A stretch of 64,000 nucleotides of DNA from positions 682,001 through 746,000 of the forward strand of contig NZ_CP102250.1 of assembly GCF_025144995.1 (NCBI RefSeq). The letters run 5' to 3'. Position 1 is the stretch's first letter. The number at the start of each line of letters is the position of its first letter. The DNA comes from Alistipes indistinctus YIT 12060 (lineage in GTDB: Bacteria; Bacteroidota; Bacteroidia; Bacteroidales; Rikenellaceae). Under the pieces are notes generated by a model, which was given only the letters and a program-made list of their open reading frames with translations, did not search any database and was not told the origin of the DNA. Made by a program: the position numbers and the translations under genes. Below, one piece after another: positions 45,553 through 53,722 of this stretch.

Positions 45553-45598
45553 TTTGTACTAGACTTACAAAGATACTACTTTTGAAACGATATTCGAA
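45553..45598. promoter_or_regulatory. Overlapping divergent bioB/bioD promoters with a central inverted repeat
   Basis: Plus strand (bioD): TTTG 45553-45556, 20-base spacer, TACTTTTG 45577-45584. Minus strand (bioB): TTCG 45598-45595, 19-base spacer, TATCTTTG 45575-45568. The two -7 boxes are one base apart, so polymerase cannot sit on both. An inverted repeat TTTGTA-N7-TACAAA (45553-45571) covers the bioD -33 and part of the bioB -7, a plausible operator for a biotin repressor (inference). Confidence 0.65.
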
Positions 45599-45608
45599 GT
45601 TAAAACGC

Positions 45609-46262
45609 ATGCGTATGATAAGCAAAAATGTATATTTCATCACAGGTATAGACACCGATGCGGGCAAAAGCATCGTAACGGGTGTGTTGGCCCGTGACAT
45701 GCGGGCCCGGGGCGAACGGGTCATTACCCAGAAATTTATCCAGACGGGTAACACCGGCATTTCGGAAGACATCGAACTGCACCGCCGTATCATGGGCATT
45801 CCGCTGCAACGTGAAGACCTCGACGGCACCACCTGCCCGATTACCTTTACCTACCCCGCCTCACCGCAACTGGCGGCCGAGATCGACAACCGGGAGATCG
45901 ACCTGTCGCTGGTGGAAAAGAATACGGGTAAACTGCTCGAAAGTTACGACACGGTCCTGCTCGAAGGAGCCGGGGGCCTGTTCGTTCCTCTGACCGACAC
46001 CTATTCGACGATCGACTACATTGCCGACCACCGCCTCCCGGTCATCCTCGTCACCTCTCCAAGGCTGGGCAGTATCAACCACACCGTGCTGAGCCTCGAA
46101 GCGTGCCGTGCCCGGAATATCGAAGTGGCCGAACTGGTGTACAACCTCTATCCGCCGACGAGCCGGGAGATCACGGAAGATACGCGGCGCTACCTGAAAC
46201 AATACCTCAACCGTACCTATCCGAATGCCGGGTTTACCGAAATCGGAATGCAGGGCGTGTAA
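45609..46262 (+). CDS. bioD: Dethiobiotin synthetase
   Basis: ATP-dependent carboxylase that closes the ureido ring of dethiobiotin from DAPA. The protein has 217 residues from ATG 45609 (or 215 from 45615). The P-loop is GIDTDAGKSIVTG, a conserved TTCP-like region reads GTTCPITFTYPASP, and the catalytic-loop motif EGAGGLFVPL follows. A TTG 27 bases upstream overlaps the promoter -7 box and is rejected. It is divergent from bioB; the other biotin genes are not in this window. Confidence 0.93.
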   Translation: MRMISKNVYFITGIDTDAGKSIVTGVLARDMRARGERVITQKFIQTGNTGISEDIELHRRIMGIPLQREDLDGTTCPITFTYPASPQLAAEIDNREIDLSLVEKNTGKLLESYDTVLLEGAGGLFVPLTDTYSTIDYIADHRLPVILVTSPRLGSINHTVLSLEACRARNIEVAELVYNLYPPTSREITEDTRRYLKQYLNRTYPNAGFTEIGMQGV

Positions 46263-46437
46263 CGCGCGCCCAGAATTTCCGGAACAAATAACAGGTAAAA
46301 GGTAAATCCGGCTTTAGCCAGCTGTCAGAGACATCGGTTATGCTGTATTCCAACGGGTTGCAGACTGGTTCAGGGTGACACAGAAGAGCACGAAACACAA
46401 TTTTCACAAAAAAATCGGGAATATTTTCACGAAAACC

Positions 46438-46468
46438 TTTGCAGTATTCAGATTTTGGCTTATATTTG
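46438..46468 (+). promoter_or_regulatory. Bacteroidetes-type promoter for tRNA-Asn
   Basis: TTTG at 46438-46441 and TATATTTG at 46461-46468 with a 19-base spacer fit the consensus exactly. The expected start near 46475 lies about 17 bases before the mature tRNA 5' end. Confidence 0.75.
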
Positions 46469-46491
46469 CACTCGCAAAACGATAGAAACAT

Positions 46492-46568
46492 TCCTCAATA
46501 GCTCAGTTGGTTAGAGCACCTGACTGTTAATCAGGGGGTCCAAGGTTCAAGTCCTTGTTGAGGAGCCA
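46492..46568 (+). tRNA. tRNA-Asn (anticodon GTT)
   Basis: A 77-base cloverleaf including encoded CCA: acceptor TCCTCAA with TTGAGGA, D stem GCTC with GAGC, anticodon stem CCTGA with TCAGG around CTGTTAA, and T stem CAAGG with CCTTG around TTCAAGT. The anticodon is GTT. It has its own promoter and a terminator directly downstream. Confidence 0.96.
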
Positions 46569-46575
46569 GAAAACG

Positions 46576-46612
46576 AAGAGGTTACGATGAAAATCGCGAC
46601 CTCTTTTCTTTT
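46576..46612 (+). terminator. Terminator after tRNA-Asn
   Basis: AAGAGGT pairs with ACCTCTT, and CGAT with ATCG inside, separated by a small internal loop and closed by a GAAA tetraloop. A T-rich tail (TTTTCTTTTG) follows. It starts 7 bases after the tRNA CCA. Confidence 0.75.
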
Positions 46613-46756
46613 GTGTACATACAACTTGCCGCATACTATAGCGCGATGGTCCCGGCAAGGCCCGTGTCGACAGGATGAAGAGTGCTGCAGATTTCGGTTT
46701 ACGGACCTCGGGAAACAGAGAACGAACCAAGACGGACAACATGGAGTCTGCAACCA

Positions 46757-46780
46757 GCAGCACGGTGGGCCCCGTGCTGC
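46757..46780. terminator. GC-rich hairpin downstream of the MarR gene
   Basis: GCAGCACGG pairs perfectly with CCGTGCTGC around TGGGCC, 20 bases after the MarR stop codon. No U-tract follows on the minus strand, so it may be a 3' stabiliser or a weak terminator. Confidence 0.45.
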
Positions 46781-46799
46781 CTATCGAACTCTTTTCTGT

Positions 46800-47150
46800 T
46801 TACTCCAATAATTTCTGGAGCAAAGGCGAAATTTCAACCTGCTCGCATGTAATGGCAGAAATCAGCTCCTTGCCTTCCGGAGTCAATGAAAAATACATCT
46901 GTCGCCTATCCTTTGTGCCCATCACGCGTTCGACCAGACCCTTACTCTCGACAGAGCGCATTATCTTCGAATTGTTCGACGACGTCAGCCCCAGCAACTC
47001 TCCTATCTCACCCGACGAGAGGCACCCCTGCTTAAGCAGCGAACAGAGCGCCATACCCTCGTTCAAAGAGATTCCATACTCTTTATCAAAACTCTGCTCG
47101 AATTGATTAACTGCGCGCTGAATGTCGCGGATCTTACATAGTTTATCCAT
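46800..47150 (-). CDS. MarR-family transcriptional regulator
   Basis: A 116-residue winged-helix regulator from ATG 47150: dimerisation helices at both ends, a recognition helix in LSSGEIGELLGLTSSNNSKIMRSVESKGLVER and the wing VMGTKDRRQMYFSLTPEG. Four cysteines (5, 36, 43 and one near 101) could sense thiol or polysulfide state. It lies downstream of, and on the same strand as, the sulfur-trafficking flavoprotein, whose promoter is flanked by 17-base palindromes of a size MarR dimers bind. Regulation of that gene is therefore a reasonable inference. An upstream in-frame ATG at 47183 is less likely. Confidence 0.85.
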   Translation of the reverse strand: MDKLCKIRDIQRAVNQFEQSFDKEYGISLNEGMALCSLLKQGCLSSGEIGELLGLTSSNNSKIMRSVESKGLVERVMGTKDRRQMYFSLTPEGKELISAITCEQVEISPLLQKLLE

Positions 47151-47418
47151 TGTCCTGACTTTTAGATAAGGACGGCTTGTCACACAAAATTTTCAACAAC
47201 TATTTATCCGTTTCCGACTTTATCCGGAACACACTGAACAGCAAGTCCTCCCTCAAGGCGCACCATACCGTGCTCTTCACGGGCGAAAAGACGGTCGGGT
47301 ACAGACCCTACCGCTCCCACACACATAAACGAAATTAGAGCCAACCACCTTAGGTCCCGACCACGATTTCCCTCCCGATCAGCCAATAATTCTTCAATAA
47401 ACCCTTATCTATAACCAA

Positions 47419-49866
47419 TTAAATAAACAGGTTGACGTTCGCTTCTTCAGCGCGTTCCATATAGGTGGCGACACCGCCCACAGTCACATCATCCAACAGC
47501 TCTTCACGCTTTACCCCCATCACGTCCATCGACATCTGGCAGGCTATGAATTCCACGCCGCTATCGATAGCTTGCTGGCGTAGAGATTCGAGCGAGTCGA
47601 TCCCCTTGTTTTTCATGATGTGGCGCATCATCCGGTCGCCGATCCCCAGCATACTCATCTTCGAGAGGCGAAGCTTCAGCGACGACGAGGGCAGCATCAT
47701 GCCGAACATCCGGCCAAAGATATCCTTTTTTACCTTAGGTTTCGCTGTTTTCTTAATCACGTTCAGTCCCCAGAAGGTAAAGAATATCGACACTTTCTGT
47801 CCGGTGGTTGCCGCGCCGTTGGCCAGCACGAAGGTCGCCAGCGCCTTGTCCAGGTCGTCGCTAAACATGATCAGCGTTTTGGCCCTGCCACCACCCGCAG
47901 CCAGAACCGTGCACGTATCGGACGAACCTTTCTCTATGACCACTGTATATTTCCCTTTATCTTCTGATTTGTATACCAATCGGTTGCCAGTTGTATTACA
48001 CCACGCCTGCGCATCACGCGAGAACCCGGCGTCAGTAGCGACCATTTCGATCCGTTCGCCCTCCGAGATCGAATCTATCGCCTGCTTGATCTTCATAACC
48101 GGCCCGGGGCACTGCAACCCGCAGGCGTCGATTCGCACCGTTTTGACCTGCCCGTCCACACGCCGGGTATCCACGCCGGTCGTGCAGCAAGTGTCCACAG
48201 GAGCCATTGTGTTCACTATCGGCGCAGTCGCCGTAGCATAGGTTTTGTAGCCGCCCGACAGGTTTTTGACACGGTTAAACCCGTGCCCCATCAGTATCTT
48301 CAGCGCCAGATAACCCCGTAATCCGATCGCGCAATAGATATAAATATCTTTGTCGTGCGGCAACTCGTCGATCCGGCCGCGAAGTTCATCGAGTGGAATA
48401 TTCACCGCTCCGGGAATTGCACCGAAGGTAAACTCCTCCCGGGTACGCACATCCAGAAACAGCGTATCGGTGCGATCCGCTTCCGATATTTGCCTCCATG
48501 TCACCACAGGCATCGCTCCGCTGATGATATTGCCTGCCACATAACCAGCAATGGCAATCGGATCTTTAGCAGAGGAGAAAGGCGGAGCATAAGTGTGCTC
48601 GATTTTCTGCAGGTCATACACCGTGCCGCCACGCTTAATGAGCAGTGCGATCTGGTCGATGCGCTTATCCACCCCGTCGTAACCCACGCACTGGGCACCG
48701 TAAAGTTTGCCGTTCGCGGGATCGAAGGTCAGTTTGAGGGTCAGCGGCAGCGCATCGGGATAATACCCGGCATGCGAGGCCGAATGGGTGGTCGAACTGA
48801 TATAGGGAATGCCGGACTGTTTGAGCCGTTTGGCGGCCAGGCCCGTAGAAGCCACCGTAATATCGAACACCTTGGCGATCGAAGTGCCTATTGCACCCTC
48901 GTATTTCGTCGTGTTACCGAACACCATGTTGTCCGCCACGATGCGCCCTTGACGATTGGCCGGATTAGCCAGATAGTTCAACCACGACTTGCCTGTCAGC
49001 GGATGTGGGAATTCGATGGCGTCGCCTACGGCATAAACGTCTGCCGCGGAGGTCTGCAAATAGTCGTCCACCCAGATCCCGCCCGCATCGCCGATTCTGA
49101 GGCCGGCCACTTTGGCTAATGTGATTTCGGGACGCACACCTATCGAAAGGATCACAAGATCGGTTACGATACTCCCACCGTGCGCAAAAAAAACTTCGAT
49201 ATTATTACCACTGCGTTCGAACCGCTCGACGCTCTGCCCCAGAAAGAGGCGAACCCCTTTCTGCAATAAATGTTGATGTACATGCGAAGCAATCGAAAAA
49301 TCGACAGGGGCCATTACCTGGTTCCCCATCTCCACAACCGATACCTCTGCTCCTGCGTGATGCAGGTTTTCAGCCATCTCCAATCCGATAAATCCCGCGC
49401 CCACGATAACGGCGCTCTTTATCTTGTGCGAGGCAATATAGCTTTTGATGCGGTCGGTGTCATCAACGTTGCGCAACGTAAAAACGCCTTCGGAGTCGAT
49501 ACCCTCCAGCGGCGGTCTCACGGGCGTAGCTCCCGGCGACAGTAGTAGCTTATCGAAACTTTCCGCATACGTCGATCCGTCCGCACGGCGAACCTCGACT
49601 CTCTTTGCTATGGTGTCGATACCCACAACTTCGTTCTCCACCCGCACATCGATGTTAAAGCGCCCACCGAACGAAGCCGGGGTCTGCACAAAGAGTTTTT
49701 CCCGCTCGGTGATCGCACCGCCTATATAGTACGGCAGGCCGCAGTTGGCGTACGAAATGTATTTCCCTTTTTCGAAAAGGATGATCTCCGCCTGCTCGTC
49801 TGCCCGGCGGATCCTTGCCGCCGCCGTTGCACCTCCTGCAACACCTCCGACAATAATATGTTTCAT
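47419..49866 (-). CDS. CoA-disulfide reductase-rhodanese-TusA-DsrE fusion protein
   Basis: An 815-residue four-module protein. Residues 1-450 are a CoA-disulfide/NADH-oxidase-type flavoprotein (FAD motif VGGVAGGATAAARIR, redox Cys42 in YANCGLPYYIGG). About 465-555 is a rhodanese with Cys512 (YIYCAIGLRG). About 575-650 is a TusA/SirA domain with catalytic Cys586 in CGLQCPGP. The last 155 residues are a DsrE/DsrF-type domain with Cys776 (IACQMSMD). The cysteines form a potential relay passing sulfane sulfur between modules with NAD(P)H-driven reduction. It is cytosolic. The start MKHIIVGG at 49866 is chosen because an ATG at 49956 would lie upstream of the promoter. Likely controlled by the adjacent MarR protein. 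Confidence 0.92.
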   Translation of the reverse strand: MKHIIVGGVAGGATAAARIRRADEQAEIILFEKGKYISYANCGLPYYIGGAITEREKLFVQTPASFGGRFNIDVRVENEVVGIDTIAKRVEVRRADGSTYAESFDKLLLSPGATPVRPPLEGIDSEGVFTLRNVDDTDRIKSYIASHKIKSAVIVGAGFIGLEMAENLHHAGAEVSVVEMGNQVMAPVDFSIASHVHQHLLQKGVRLFLGQSVERFERSGNNIEVFFAHGGSIVTDLVILSIGVRPEITLAKVAGLRIGDAGGIWVDDYLQTSAADVYAVGDAIEFPHPLTGKSWLNYLANPANRQGRIVADNMVFGNTTKYEGAIGTSIAKVFDITVASTGLAAKRLKQSGIPYISSTTHSASHAGYYPDALPLTLKLTFDPANGKLYGAQCVGYDGVDKRIDQIALLIKRGGTVYDLQKIEHTYAPPFSSAKDPIAIAGYVAGNIISGAMPVVTWRQISEADRTDTLFLDVRTREEFTFGAIPGAVNIPLDELRGRIDELPHDKDIYIYCAIGLRGYLALKILMGHGFNRVKNLSGGYKTYATATAPIVNTMAPVDTCCTTGVDTRRVDGQVKTVRIDACGLQCPGPVMKIKQAIDSISEGERIEMVATDAGFSRDAQAWCNTTGNRLVYKSEDKGKYTVVIEKGSSDTCTVLAAGGGRAKTLIMFSDDLDKALATFVLANGAATTGQKVSIFFTFWGLNVIKKTAKPKVKKDIFGRMFGMMLPSSSLKLRLSKMSMLGIGDRMMRHIMKNKGIDSLESLRQQAIDSGVEFIACQMSMDVMGVKREELLDDVTVGGVATYMERAEEANVNLFI

Positions 49867-49910
49867 CTGGTCTGTATAAGGTTTTACAAAGATTATATTC
49901 CTATGGAAAA

Positions 49911-49927
49911 ATCTTCCTAAAGAAGAT
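49911..49927. promoter_or_regulatory. Operator-like palindrome, promoter-proximal downstream copy
   Basis: ATCTTCCTAAAGAAGAT, an inverted repeat with 7-base arms and one mismatch, at the predicted transcript start of the flavoprotein gene. It is the same motif as at 49964-49980. Confidence 0.6.
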
Positions 49928-49934
49928 AACAACG

Positions 49935-49964
49935 CAAAGGTATTATTATTTTCCAATAAAACAA
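49935..49964 (-). promoter_or_regulatory. Bacteroidetes-type promoter for the sulfur-trafficking flavoprotein
   Basis: On the minus strand, TTG at 49964-49962, a 19-base spacer and TACCTTTG at 49942-49935. The start near 49928 leaves a leader of about 60 bases to ATG 49866. Palindromes sit at both ends of the promoter. Confidence 0.65.
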
Positions 49965-49980
49965 TCTTCCATTGGAAGAT
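49964..49980. promoter_or_regulatory. Operator-like palindrome overlapping the -33 box
   Basis: ATCTTCCATTGGAAGAT is a perfect 17-base inverted repeat with 8-base arms. It abuts the -33 element and starts 53 bases (about five helical turns) from the sister site, so bound dimers would face the same side of the DNA. Confidence 0.7.
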
Positions 49981-50172
49981 AATCCCGCTTATACTATGCA
50001 GACAAAATGTGTCGGACTTTTAAGAAGCGCCGTCCTTTCTGCGTACTTCAAGGGAACACTGTATGCTCCATCCGGATTGTTCTGCAACCGCAGACGAACA
50101 CAGCAAAGCTCCCCACAAAGCCTAAAAATCAGTTTTCCATTTTGTGCTGTTTTATCTTTTACCTCTAAAAGG

Positions 50173-52017
50173 TTATCCGTCAAATTCCTCTCCTCCGTCC
50201 CTCTCTTCGGTCACCACCTGATCGTTTTCCTGTATCGTAAACTTCACCCACTCATTATTCTCTTCTTCCAGCTTCTCTATCGTCGGTAACGGATCCGCTT
50301 TTTCCAAAGCCGGCGGGTCGATCTCGATACGTACGTACCTTTTTGCGTAGGAAATCCCGTCATCATTTTCTTCACACTCGTCCCCTTCCAGGAAATTGCC
50401 GTACGGCTCCCCGAAATAGAGCTGGACGGGCTCCTCCCGGGGTACCTTCGTAGCAACGAGCGTATGTTCGCCGACCCATATAAAATTGTCCAGATCAAGC
50501 GTTCCGAAACCGGCCCCCCGGTCACAGGAAGCGACCTGTGCAATCTTCCCTCCCGGTAATACCTTGTAGATATAGACAACATTCACCGGTTTCTCCCACG
50601 CATACGGCTCTTCATAACAGGTCAGAAAGAGGTCGGATTTTCCACAGCAAACCGGAGTATAGCTACAAAAAAGTTCGGTTGATACACCCGACGTATGGTC
50701 TATCGCAAAATATTGTCTTTCTTCAGGACGTACACAATTCAGGACATGCATTCCGGCCCGGGAATTATAGCCGTCATATCGCCACAGCACACCGTAATAG
50801 TCACTCAAATAATTTAAAAGTAGCATTTGCCGCTTTTTCAATTCTACGACCAGTGAATCGGGTTTCCATATGTGCACCGCTCCCGTATCCAACGGCATAT
50901 TGCAACTATCGGCCAGTAACTTTACATATTCAGCCGAAGTGATATCTGTGACGGTCACTCCCGTATTCTTGTAGAGGCGTACCGGAACCGTCCTTTCACG
51001 GTTAAAATCATAAACGTATTTTTCAGTAAGCTCCCCGGCCTCGGAATAGCTTTCGAAGTACGGACCCAACGTGCTATCCATATTCCGGTTATCTAACGGA
51101 TAATTCGCATACTCCCGCAGCCGGCCCCGTAAATACCCCCGTACTTCCAAACGCTGCTGCGGTTGTCGGCAAAGCGTATCATACACGACGGAATCACAAT
51201 GTTGATAAGTGCTGTGCACCAAATCGCCGTATTCATAGTATTCACTGGTGGTCAAACGTTTGGTGCCGTCCTTGCCGATCGTAAAAATCTCCGTCAGTGT
51301 GTAGTCGGAACCCTGATCGGGCATGAGGCTGTACTCGATTTTATACCAATCAGGCGCTGTTGAGGAATATTCATCTTCAGAATCCGAATAGTACCACCGT
51401 TCATGGGGAAATATTTGTTGCCCGTCGGCATAATGCCAGATGCCGGAGAGGTATCCGTTCCCGTACCATATTTTTTCCTCTCCACACTGCTCGCCATCTT
51501 TGTAATGCCGCAGGAGGAGGGGGCGGCCCTCCCAATGCCATTTCTGCCAGATACCGTCCAGTTTGCCATTGGATGATTCAGCGAGAATCTTCAAGTGTCC
51601 GTTATCGTAATAATCTTTATAGATTTTCCGTATGCTGTCGAGGGTAATCACCTCAGCTACCAAACAACTGTCATCGGCCCTGTAATCCCGGACGGTATCG
51701 TTCCGGATTCCGTCTTTGAACTTATAAACGCTATAACGCAGATCGAAACCGTCGAATACAGACGGCCCATAATACTCGATGTAGGGGACTCCCCGGTAGA
51801 AGCCGTCCATGATCGTGTCATTACAAAACCAGCGTTGCACCCCGCGATCGTTTTTTTGTTTGATAAGATCTGCGTCGTAGAATTGTGAGTTCACCTTGTA
51901 TCGGTCGAAATGGTGGATCTCGTCAGGGACTTTCTCGGTGCAAACCTGCCCGAACTCCTGCGCTGCGGCTGCCAGTACCGAAATCCCGAAAAGGAGTGTA
52001 AAAACCAGTCTCTTCAT
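50173..52017 (-). CDS. Secreted MORN-like repeat protein
   Basis: A 614-residue protein with a signal peptide (MKRLVFTLLFGISVLAAAAQ). The first half has loose repeats of the toxin-antitoxin MORN variant type: KIYKDYYDNGHLKILAES, GIWQKWHWEGRPLLLRHY, EEKIWYGNGYLSGIWHY, each a Y/W-rich hairpin with NG turns. The second half has no recognised domain and ends in an acidic tail rich in Glu and Asp. It is last in a minus-strand series with three smaller secreted or membrane proteins, the next gene starting 11 bases upstream. Function unknown. Confidence 0.65.
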   Translation of the reverse strand: MKRLVFTLLFGISVLAAAAQEFGQVCTEKVPDEIHHFDRYKVNSQFYDADLIKQKNDRGVQRWFCNDTIMDGFYRGVPYIEYYGPSVFDGFDLRYSVYKFKDGIRNDTVRDYRADDSCLVAEVITLDSIRKIYKDYYDNGHLKILAESSNGKLDGIWQKWHWEGRPLLLRHYKDGEQCGEEKIWYGNGYLSGIWHYADGQQIFPHERWYYSDSEDEYSSTAPDWYKIEYSLMPDQGSDYTLTEIFTIGKDGTKRLTTSEYYEYGDLVHSTYQHCDSVVYDTLCRQPQQRLEVRGYLRGRLREYANYPLDNRNMDSTLGPYFESYSEAGELTEKYVYDFNRERTVPVRLYKNTGVTVTDITSAEYVKLLADSCNMPLDTGAVHIWKPDSLVVELKKRQMLLLNYLSDYYGVLWRYDGYNSRAGMHVLNCVRPEERQYFAIDHTSGVSTELFCSYTPVCCGKSDLFLTCYEEPYAWEKPVNVVYIYKVLPGGKIAQVASCDRGAGFGTLDLDNFIWVGEHTLVATKVPREEPVQLYFGEPYGNFLEGDECEENDDGISYAKRYVRIEIDPPALEKADPLPTIEKLEEENNEWVKFTIQENDQVVTEERDGGEEFDG

Positions 52018-52028
52018 CTTATTCCAAT

Positions 52029-52877
52029 TTAGTCGTTTAGGATCATGTCTGCCGCAAACCGGTCAGGCGACTGCCATCTGGCATATTCACCGGTCTCATC
52101 GTCAAGGATATAATATTTGCGCGGGTTGCTCGCCCAGTAATTATATACGATGCTTACGGAGACCTTGCCGTTGCGTCCCGCAGGAAGATACCCCGTTATA
52201 TCGGCGTCGACAACCAGCGAATCATCCTCCGCCCACCCCGCAACGGCATACACCTCTAGCCACCCTTTTCTGTCAATCAGACACCGAATGATTCGCGCAT
52301 CGGTTTGATAAGCGATAAAAGTATTCAGATTATCGGTCACCACCCTTTTAAGAGCTCCCATATTGAAGGCTCCCATTACATCTCCGCCCTGAACGGTGTA
52401 CCGTATCTGTTTTTTATGCTTACGCAGGTAACGGGATACCCAACCGTTCCTGATCCTGGCGACCCGTCGGGCTTTTGCGGCATATGCGTTCCAATCCCCT
52501 TTTACCGGGATGCCGGCACTGTCCGCAACCCACTCGATTGCAAGGAAATCACCGGGATTCAGTTTCGGATTCCGGGATATGGCTTTCATTAGCTTGCCGG
52601 TGCAGAGAAAAAACGCGGTTGCTCCTGCATCATTCTGCACACGGAGAAACAGGCGGTTACCATTGCCGCCGTAGGAATCGACATATTCCACCGTATCCCG
52701 ACACGCCGTATTCAGCGTCAACGGTTCTCCGGGACGAAGGGCAAAGCCATACCCAACCGGATCCTGTCCGACATTTTGTCGATCCGGTATGGCGGATGGA
52801 CTGCCGCCGGTCAATACCGTCACCAGTATCCCCGACAACAAAACAACACCCAGATTTTTCATTAACAGTACTATCAT
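52029..52877 (-). CDS. Secreted protein of unknown function
   Basis: A 282-residue protein with a hydrophobic signal (MKNLGVVLLSGILVTVLTGG after five residues). The mature part is mixed alpha/beta with no motif I recognise. It has a central NTFIAYQTDARIIRCLIDRKGW and a C-terminal YYILDDETGEYARWQSPDRF. Its ATG follows the stop of the upstream small gene with no gap (TAA then ATG), which indicates translational coupling and supports the start at 52877 rather than 52862. It is followed by the MORN-like gene after 11 bases. Confidence 0.55.
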   Translation of the reverse strand: MIVLLMKNLGVVLLSGILVTVLTGGSPSAIPDRQNVGQDPVGYGFALRPGEPLTLNTACRDTVEYVDSYGGNGNRLFLRVQNDAGATAFFLCTGKLMKAISRNPKLNPGDFLAIEWVADSAGIPVKGDWNAYAAKARRVARIRNGWVSRYLRKHKKQIRYTVQGGDVMGAFNMGALKRVVTDNLNTFIAYQTDARIIRCLIDRKGWLEVYAVAGWAEDDSLVVDADITGYLPAGRNGKVSVSIVYNYWASNPRKYYILDDETGEYARWQSPDRFAADMILND

Positions 52878-53174
52878 TTATTCTGTTATTCGTCCGTCCA
52901 TCTCGGGATAAATCCTGAGTCGGAATAATCTTCCGGGCAAACTGTCTCCCAATGCGTTGTATGCGCGGATATAACTGTTTTGGATCCGCAGGATCAACGC
53001 CGGTGTTTGTTGACCGAGGCACGTATACGTGTCACGGACAAAACTGTTATATCTCATCATCTGTCTGCGTTTCTTGATAGCCGTCATTAGGAATCCCACC
53101 GTCTGGGAAATCACGATCGCCGACATGGCAGCAGCCAGTATCAGCAAATATTTAATGTAATGTAAATCATTCAT
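52878..53174 (-). CDS. Small single-pass membrane protein
   Basis: A 98-residue protein from ATG 53174: one N-terminal helix (YIKYLLILAAAMSAIVISQTV), then a Lys/Arg-rich turn (AIKKRRQMMRYN) and a soluble tail. An ATG at 53198 would add 8 residues. Its stop abuts the ATG of the next gene. No family recognised. Confidence 0.55.
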   Translation of the reverse strand: MNDLHYIKYLLILAAAMSAIVISQTVGFLMTAIKKRRQMMRYNSFVRDTYTCLGQQTPALILRIQNSYIRAYNALGDSLPGRLFRLRIYPEMDGRITE

Positions 53175-53248
53175 GTTTTTCAGCCACTTAAAACACAAAT
53201 CCGGTCAAAACCCGCGTGCTGCCCATGCCACCTCAACCGGGACTGTTA

Positions 53249-53467
53249 CTATTTTCCGAACATTTTTTCACCGAGCCTGACCAGCAACAGCGGCAGCCCG
53301 AAAACAGCCATAAATACGCAAAAACAGGCCAGCCACGACAGTCCGATGATCCACCGGATCGTTTTGTCGAATACACGGCCCGCAGAGCGTCTCCCTCGGG
53401 GAGCTACGTTACATGTCACATATTCCTGCATATCAGTTTCATATTTTTGGATCGGGAAATATTCCAA
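53249..53467 (-). CDS. Small membrane protein
   Basis: A 72-residue protein, or 60 from an internal ATG (MQEYVTCN). The first half is polar with a single cysteine, followed by a basic segment (RGRRSAGRVF) and a long hydrophobic helix (IIGLSWLACFCVFMAVFGLP) before a short basic tail. It lies 74 bases upstream of the next same-strand gene and may lead the secreted-protein run. Weakly supported as a gene. Confidence 0.45.
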   Translation of the reverse strand: MEYFPIQKYETDMQEYVTCNVAPRGRRSAGRVFDKTIRWIIGLSWLACFCVFMAVFGLPLLLVRLGEKMFGK

Positions 53468-53722
53468 ACCGTTCTGCCCATTGGCCGGCCCCTTCCGGAC
53501 GCCTGCCCGGTCTTCGTCTTCCTGTTCTTGATCACCCGTCTCTGTGATCCGTTATCCTCTGCCTCAACAAAAACCGACACCCGCAGCAATCGCCGAATCC
53601 GGTCAATCAAATACGTGACTTCGAAAAATCCCGGAGGAAAGAACCGCGTGTTTAACTTACGACCTTTTACTAACCAAAATGAATTAGTCCTATCCTCCGG
53701 GAGATGATAAGTTACGATAAGG

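Larger units (their letters stand above)
49867..50172. other. Regulatory gap upstream of the sulfur-trafficking flavoprotein
   Basis: A 306-base, AT-rich gap between two minus-strand genes. It holds the flavoprotein promoter and two palindromes (49911-49980). The remaining 190 bases up to the end of the MORN-like gene show no gene and no clear terminator. Confidence 0.5.

Noticed and set aside
47204-47386. 60-codon frame between the sulfur flavoprotein and MarR
   Set aside because: No hydrophobic pattern, motif or start context; treated as non-coding spacer.
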